DNA from: CAVVIO01 sp963748095
GTDB lineage: Bacteria > Bacteroidota > Bacteroidia > Bacteroidales > UBA10428
Length of the DNA: 8,956 bases
Reading direction: 5' to 3'
Assembly (NCBI GenBank): GCA_963748095.1
Contig: CAVVIO010000092.1
Location: forward strand, 1-8,956
A model generated the notes under the pieces. That model did no database searches. It saw only the letters and a program-made list of their open reading frames with translations, and was not told the origin of the DNA. Both the position numbers and the translations under genes were made by a program. Shown piece by piece: positions 5,701 through 8,956 of the stretch. How positions within the stretch are numbered: the first letter of the stretch is position 1; every line of letters starts with the position of its first letter.

Positions 5701-5805
5701 ATGGAAGTAATGGGAAATGGTGTGTTTAATACATTAGATGATTTATATATTAAACCTGATATTGAATTTGAAAGTACTAAGATCACGAAATATACTTTCG
5801 TATAA
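5701..5805 (+). CDS. doubtful 34-codon small ORF
   Basis: The frame begins MEVMGNGVFNTLDDLY and ends KITKYTFV. It lies just after the predicted promoter at 5654-5685, with a leader of only about 10 nt. A stop codon directly precedes the ATG. The overlapping short frame from 5685 (MPYTVDGSNGKWCV) could be its frameshifted upstream part. It may be a real small protein, a degraded remnant or chance; I recognise no family. Confidence 0.2.
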   Translation: MEVMGNGVFNTLDDLYIKPDIEFESTKITKYTFV

Positions 5806-5829
5806 CATAGCAATGTTGGCATGTTATAC
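5800..5829. repeat. 9-bp inverted repeat with 12-nt loop
   Basis: GTATAACAT (5800-5808) and ATGTTATAC (5821-5829) pair perfectly around AGCAATGTTGGC. It overlaps the stop of the doubtful 34-codon frame and precedes the membrane gene at 5894. No T-run follows. It could be a weak terminator, an mRNA leader structure or an operator. Confidence 0.45.
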
Positions 5830-5893
5830 TAACAAAATATTTGTGTATAAATAAGTTGGGTGCAATGTTAAAAAGACAACAAAATAAATAAAA

Positions 5894-6319
5894 ATGGAGA
5901 GTAAAATAAAAAAGCGAGTAAATACAATTGGAATTATTATTATAGTGTTTGGTTGTATAAATGGTTTTAACGGATTAATTGGTTCTATTCTGTTTTTTGC
6001 TAATTCTTCAGACCTTGGGATTAAACATTTTTACCAACATCCATTATGCTATCTTATCTCAGGACTATTATTAATTTTAAGTGGAATTTTATTACGGAAA
6101 ATGAAAAGGATCTCAATTCCGATTACATCGATTTCAAGTATTATTTTTGGGCTACTATTCTTATCAACGAAAGGACCAAGCAATGATGGATATATGTTTG
6201 AAGATTCTATTAATAAGGTATTAAACATTGGAATTTATGGATTATATTTTGTGGTATGTGGACTTATTATTCTTTTGATTTTCTATCTAATTAAGATAAG
6301 AAATCACTTTATCAAATAA
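5894..6319 (+). CDS. small multi-pass membrane protein of unknown function
   Basis: This 141-residue protein has a short basic N-terminus (MESKIKKRV) and four hydrophobic segments, at about 11-36, 50-68, 74-91 and 112-134. It ends in a basic tail (KIRNHFIK). Between TM3 and TM4 is a hydrophilic loop (STKGPSNDGYMFEDS). By the positive-inside rule both ends should be cytoplasmic. No catalytic motif or known family was recognised. An A-rich stretch precedes the ATG, as is usual in this group. The gene is 58 nt upstream of the secreted protein starting at 6378 and on the same strand, so the two may be co-transcribed. Its AT-rich composition matches the genes to its right, not the symporter region. 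Confidence 0.75.
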   Translation: MESKIKKRVNTIGIIIIVFGCINGFNGLIGSILFFANSSDLGIKHFYQHPLCYLISGLLLILSGILLRKMKRISIPITSISSIIFGLLFLSTKGPSNDGYMFEDSINKVLNIGIYGLYFVVCGLIILLIFYLIKIRNHFIK

Positions 6320-6377
6320 CAATTAGACTAATATGGAAACACTGCAACCAAAATATAATATAAATCAACGATACAAC

Positions 6378-7127
6378 ATGATAAAGAAATATTTATTGGT
6401 TTCGATTTGTTTTCTGATAAGTATCACAGGATTCGGTCAAAGTACAGACTCTTTAGCAATAAAGATAACTGATAAGATGTGTAATTGTTTTGGAGATTTC
6501 ATTGATTATGAAACCTATAAAGCAAGATTTGATAGTTGTTATGATAATGCAGTTTCACAAGTGATTTCCGAAAAAAATATGAGTGAAATTATGATTCTTC
6601 TTAACCCGGAGAAAAAGAAAGAGGTAAATAAAAATATTGAAACATTGATACGAACAGATTGTGAATCAATTAACCAAATGTTTAATAAAGAATTATCTGG
6701 TTCTGTAGAGACAGCCTCAAAATCCAAGGTTGCTGCTTTTCCGACAAATTTCTCTGATAAAGATATTAATAAGCTAAACAAATGGAATGGTAAAATTGTC
6801 GCTTTTGATGGTGAAGTAATTCGACTTGAGAAAAGTAAGAGAAATACACCTTATTACGAATTGAGATTAAATAATAATAAAATCTGGATTGTTTCAATGA
6901 TAAACAGCGGATTTGAAAAAATAGGAAATAAAGTAAGGGTGGTTGGATACCTGGTCGAAATTGATAAATCGGACAACAAATTCGAAAGACAATATCATAA
7001 TAATGATTATCACGTTCTTGTATTTGGAGTTGTTGACTTAAAAACTAAACAATTGTCATATTTCCCAGGTTCTGAGGCACAAATGAAACAATGGATCAAT
7101 GGACAGATACCAACTTCAGGAGAATAA
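6378..7127 (+). CDS. secreted protein with CxC motif and OB-like C-terminal part
   Basis: I place the start at the ATG at 6378, because it opens directly on a signal peptide (MIKKYLLVSICFLISITGFG, cut before Gln21). The frame stays open to ATG 6333, which would add 15 hydrophilic residues in front. The 249-residue product has a helical N-terminal part with Cys35 and Cys37 (MCNCFGD), Cys54 and Cys95. Paired disulfides in the periplasm are likely. A low-complexity Ser/Lys linker (about 107-119) leads to a region rich in beta strands (135-225): GKIVAFDGEVIRL, ELRLNNNKIWIVS, KVRVVGYLVEID and HVLVFGVVDL. This spacing suggests an OB-fold. Similar CxC secreted proteins of unknown role occur in Bacteroidota. 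No enzymatic residues are recognised. Confidence 0.75.
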   Translation: MIKKYLLVSICFLISITGFGQSTDSLAIKITDKMCNCFGDFIDYETYKARFDSCYDNAVSQVISEKNMSEIMILLNPEKKKEVNKNIETLIRTDCESINQMFNKELSGSVETASKSKVAAFPTNFSDKDINKLNKWNGKIVAFDGEVIRLEKSKRNTPYYELRLNNNKIWIVSMINSGFEKIGNKVRVVGYLVEIDKSDNKFERQYHNNDYHVLVFGVVDLKTKQLSYFPGSEAQMKQWINGQIPTSGE

Positions 7128-7220
7128 ACTATGCCCAACAGTCGATCATAAAACATTGCGTATTTAATAAGAACAGTAGAACAAAACATATGTAACATTT
7201 TAACTCACAACATCTATACT

Positions 7221-8039
7221 ATGAAAAACATTCTGATAATTTTGTTATTTACTATAACGACACAATTACTTGCACAACAAGATAATCTTTATGCAAGAAA
7301 AGGCATTACTTATGGTAAAAAAGGGAAATATGAAAAAGCAATTGAATATTTTGATAAGGCATTAGATATAAATCCAAGAAATTATAATGCCCTGTATTAT
7401 AAGGGTCTTGCATATGAGCAACAAGAAAAATATAATGAAGCAATACCTTTGTATACCAGGGCATTATCTGTAGAACAGAAAGGATTTATTTATTATCGAA
7501 GGGGTATTTGTTATTTCTATGAAAAACTGGATAGCTTAGCAATATCAGATTTTAATATTGCCTTAAAATCAATACCTGACGATGATGAAATAATTATGAG
7601 TAGAGCAGGTTCCTATTTAAGGACTAAACAATATGATAAATTGTTGGATGATTTAAATGCACATTTAAATCATAATCCAAAGGACTATTACACAAAAGCC
7701 AACAAAGGTATGGCATTAACAGAATTACATAGATATAATGATGCCCTGAAAGTATTTGAAGAATTATGTAATGAGATACCTAAAAAACATCTTCACAGAA
7801 TCTATAATAGTATAGCCGATACCTATTTAAAAATGGATAGTTTGAAACAAGCGAATTATTACTTAGAAAAATCCTTATCACTGAAAAAGGATTATATGTA
7901 TGCACATTTTACAAAAGCTGAAATATTCCTAAAACAAGGTGATCAGGAATCCGCATGCAAAGAATATAATAAATCGAAAGAACTTGGAATTGACTTAGAT
8001 AAGGAAGATGAAGCTGAGTTTATAGATGCGTGCAAATAA
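7221..8039 (+). CDS. secreted tetratricopeptide-repeat protein
   Basis: The product has 272 residues, with a signal peptide (MKNILIILLFTITTQLLA, cut before Gln19) and then TPR units filling the rest. The best-formed units are at about 22-55 (GKYEKAIEYFDKALDINPRN), 56-88 (YNEAIPLYTRAL) and 89-121 (AISDFNIALKSIP). They are followed by looser ones at about 122-155, 156-189, 194-224 and 226-258. TPR arrays mediate protein contacts; here the array would act in the periplasm or at the outer membrane. The partner is unknown. The gene lies 93 nt after the CxC protein, on the same strand, with no clear terminator between them. The start is fixed by the signal peptide, and no catalytic domain is present. 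Confidence 0.88.
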   Translation: MKNILIILLFTITTQLLAQQDNLYARKGITYGKKGKYEKAIEYFDKALDINPRNYNALYYKGLAYEQQEKYNEAIPLYTRALSVEQKGFIYYRRGICYFYEKLDSLAISDFNIALKSIPDDDEIIMSRAGSYLRTKQYDKLLDDLNAHLNHNPKDYYTKANKGMALTELHRYNDALKVFEELCNEIPKKHLHRIYNSIADTYLKMDSLKQANYYLEKSLSLKKDYMYAHFTKAEIFLKQGDQESACKEYNKSKELGIDLDKEDEAEFIDACK

Positions 8040-8315
8040 AAAACGTGATACAACATGTGATGATACTCAATTTAGGTGTTTGTGATTTTTAAATGTTTCT
8101 GTCTATATTTATGTTTTCTTGTTTAAATAATTTAAAGCCTTGAAACCTGCACTACACATATCGCCAACGTTCAGTGCCATTCCGCTATAGTGGACTTTAT
8201 CCTTACGTGTTTCGCACTCCCGGTATAAAAGAAATAGCACTGAAGATTTGATTTAGTATATAGATACATTTTCAAAATAAATTATTTAAGACAACGATAA
8301 AAACTTAGTATAAAT
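8040..8315. other. intergenic stretch with a long imperfect dyad
   Basis: These 276 bp have no convincing coding frame. A GC-richer block (about 8140-8245) stands out against the AT-rich surroundings and contains the dyad at 8170-8244. A -7-like box, TACATTTT (8265-8272), precedes the gene at 8316, but its TTTG (8247-8250) is only 14 nt away, too close for the usual promoter spacing. Confidence 0.5.
8170..8244. repeat. 75-bp imperfect inverted repeat
   Basis: The outer arms TTCAGTGCCATT (8170-8181) and AATAGCACTGAA (8233-8244) pair at 11 of 12 positions. Inside the left part, CCGCTATAGTGG is itself nearly palindromic. The overall size is like a folded recombination site or a small MITE, but the core motifs of integron attC sites are missing. 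The element's role is unknown. Confidence 0.45.
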
Positions 8316-8798
8316 ATGAACAATCAGAATTTTACAATTACAGAATTAGTTCAGTCTGCGGGTTGGAAATCTTTCACTAAAAAACTCGAATTATTTAGTT
8401 ATTTGTTTTTTATTGTTGTAATATTTCTTATTAGTATAAATTATTCGAATACGGATTTGATATCAATGCTATTGACTGTTAGTGCTACAACACTTTCAAT
8501 TGTTTATTTTTTTTCAAGTTTTATTACCTACAAATCTGATTCGAAACTAAAATCAAAAATCTTCTATAAGATTTATGGATACGGTTTGTCAGTCTCTTGG
8601 ATAACAATTTTATTTGAATTAAACGATTGGACTTCGACTGATAATGTGATGATTGTTTTTTCGATTCTAGGAATTGTTGTTTCAACTATTTTGGGATTAT
8701 TGGAAAGAAAAGAAAAGAAACTGATTCAATTTTATTTTATGAGATTACTAATTCCTTTTATCATTATTCTCGTAATCTTGAAAGAAAATTATCTTTAA
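8316..8798 (+). CDS. multi-pass membrane protein of unknown function
   Basis: This 160-residue protein has a soluble N-terminal stretch (MNNQNFTITELVQSAGWKSF) and five hydrophobic segments, at about 27-44, 47-69, 86-101, 109-129 and 138-155. A charged loop, LERKEKKL, separates the last two. There is no signal peptide and no recognised catalytic motif or family. Genes of this build occur widely in Bacteroidota accessory regions, sometimes next to effector or defence genes, but nothing here shows such a role. An AAGACAAC motif about 20-30 nt upstream of the ATG is shared with the membrane gene at 5894. The composition is strongly AT-rich. Confidence 0.75.
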   Translation: MNNQNFTITELVQSAGWKSFTKKLELFSYLFFIVVIFLISINYSNTDLISMLLTVSATTLSIVYFFSSFITYKSDSKLKSKIFYKIYGYGLSVSWITILFELNDWTSTDNVMIVFSILGIVVSTILGLLERKEKKLIQFYFMRLLIPFIIILVILKENYL

Positions 8799-8803
8799 TT
8801 CTG

Positions 8804-8828
8804 ATTAACTTGAAAATACAAGATTAAT
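8804..8828 (+). terminator. weak AT-rich stem after the last gene
   Basis: ATTAACTTG (8804-8812) pairs with CAAG-A-TTAAT (8819-8828) around AAAATA, with one bulged A. It starts six bases after the stop at 8798. The stem is AT-rich and lacks a T-run, so termination here would be inefficient. Confidence 0.25.
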
Positions 8829-8896
8829 ATTAACTGCACCCCCACCTGGCGTCACCGCTTGTGCCCACTTAATTGCATAACATTCCAACGACAAAC

Positions 8897-8946
8897 CATT
8901 CTACCCCTCACCTCGTCGTAGAATGTTTCTGCGACGTATTATTTTT
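8897..8946 (+). terminator. terminator-like hairpin with a competing upstream stem
   Basis: CGTCGTAGAA (8914-8923) and TTCTGCGACG (8927-8936) form a 10-bp stem with one G-U pair and a 3-nt loop, followed by TATTATTTTT (8937-8946). This is the layout of an intrinsic terminator on the plus strand. A second stem, CATTCTAC (8897-8904) with GTAGAATG (8918-8925), uses overlapping bases, so both cannot form together. It may end the transcript of the gene at 8316 or act as an attenuator for a gene beyond the window. Confidence 0.5.
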
Positions 8947-8956
8947 GAAGGGACCC

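Larger units (their letters stand above)
5477..5893. other. intergenic stretch rich in palindromes, no clear gene
   Basis: This 417-bp gap marks the change from moderate GC on the left to AT-rich DNA on the right. It holds an 18-bp palindrome (5539-5556), a 9-bp direct repeat TTACCACCT (5531-5539 and 5578-5586), the second promoter copy (5654-5685), a doubtful 34-codon frame (5701-5805) and a 9-bp dyad (5800-5829). Coding remnants are not convincing. Confidence 0.6.

Noticed and set aside
5855..7139. Possible integron cassette: GTTGGGT at 5855-5861 and GCCCAAC at 7133-7139 fit attC-like core sites (GTTRRRY, RYYYAAC)
   Set aside because: No GTTRRRY follows within the size of an attC site after 7139, the stretch shows no imperfect stem linking such cores, and no integrase is present.

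Overview
The window looks like a piece of a Bacteroidota chromosome. Several signs agree: promoter cores of the TTTG / TAnnTTTG type, weak or absent Shine-Dalgarno sequences, Sec signal peptides cleaved before Gln, a histidine kinase/LytTR response-regulator pair, and a DUF559-type endonuclease. No RNA gene, CRISPR array or recognised transposase is visible. A rank finer than phylum cannot be fixed from this sequence.

The left half (to about 5.2 kb) has moderate GC. It opens with a promoter-like element and a 49-codon antitoxin-like gene that has no toxin downstream. On the minus strand follows a sodium/sugar symporter very close to Vibrio SglT (vSGLT). Divergent from it is a two-gene operon: a short membrane histidine kinase and a LytTR response regulator. 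The shared upstream region carries a perfect 7-1-7 palindrome and a GGTAACC direct repeat, so the kinase/regulator pair may control the symporter.

The segment 3.9-5.5 kb is decayed and rearranged. A DUF1287 secreted-protein gene carries two +1 frameshifts, both at short homopolymers. A second secreted-protein gene is split in two: its signal-peptide end (4546-4659) and its C-terminal domain (5168-5476) are separated by a DUF559 PD-(D/E)XK nuclease gene. The 3' end of that nuclease gene is built of four perfect hairpins, arranged as two oppositely oriented two-hairpin modules like an inverted REP pair. A nuclease gene plus a palindromic tail sitting inside another gene is the best candidate for an under-described mobile unit here.

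The right half (about 5.5 kb to the end) is clearly AT-richer. It holds four same-strand genes without assigned function: two small multi-pass membrane proteins, a secreted Cys-containing protein with an OB-like C-terminal part, and a secreted TPR protein. The gaps between them hold several palindromes: an 18-bp perfect palindrome, a second copy of the promoter element from the window start, a 9-bp dyad, and a 75-bp imperfect dyad. The window ends with two mutually exclusive stems, the second followed by a T-rich run, which looks like a terminator or attenuator. This half has the look of an acquired accessory region.
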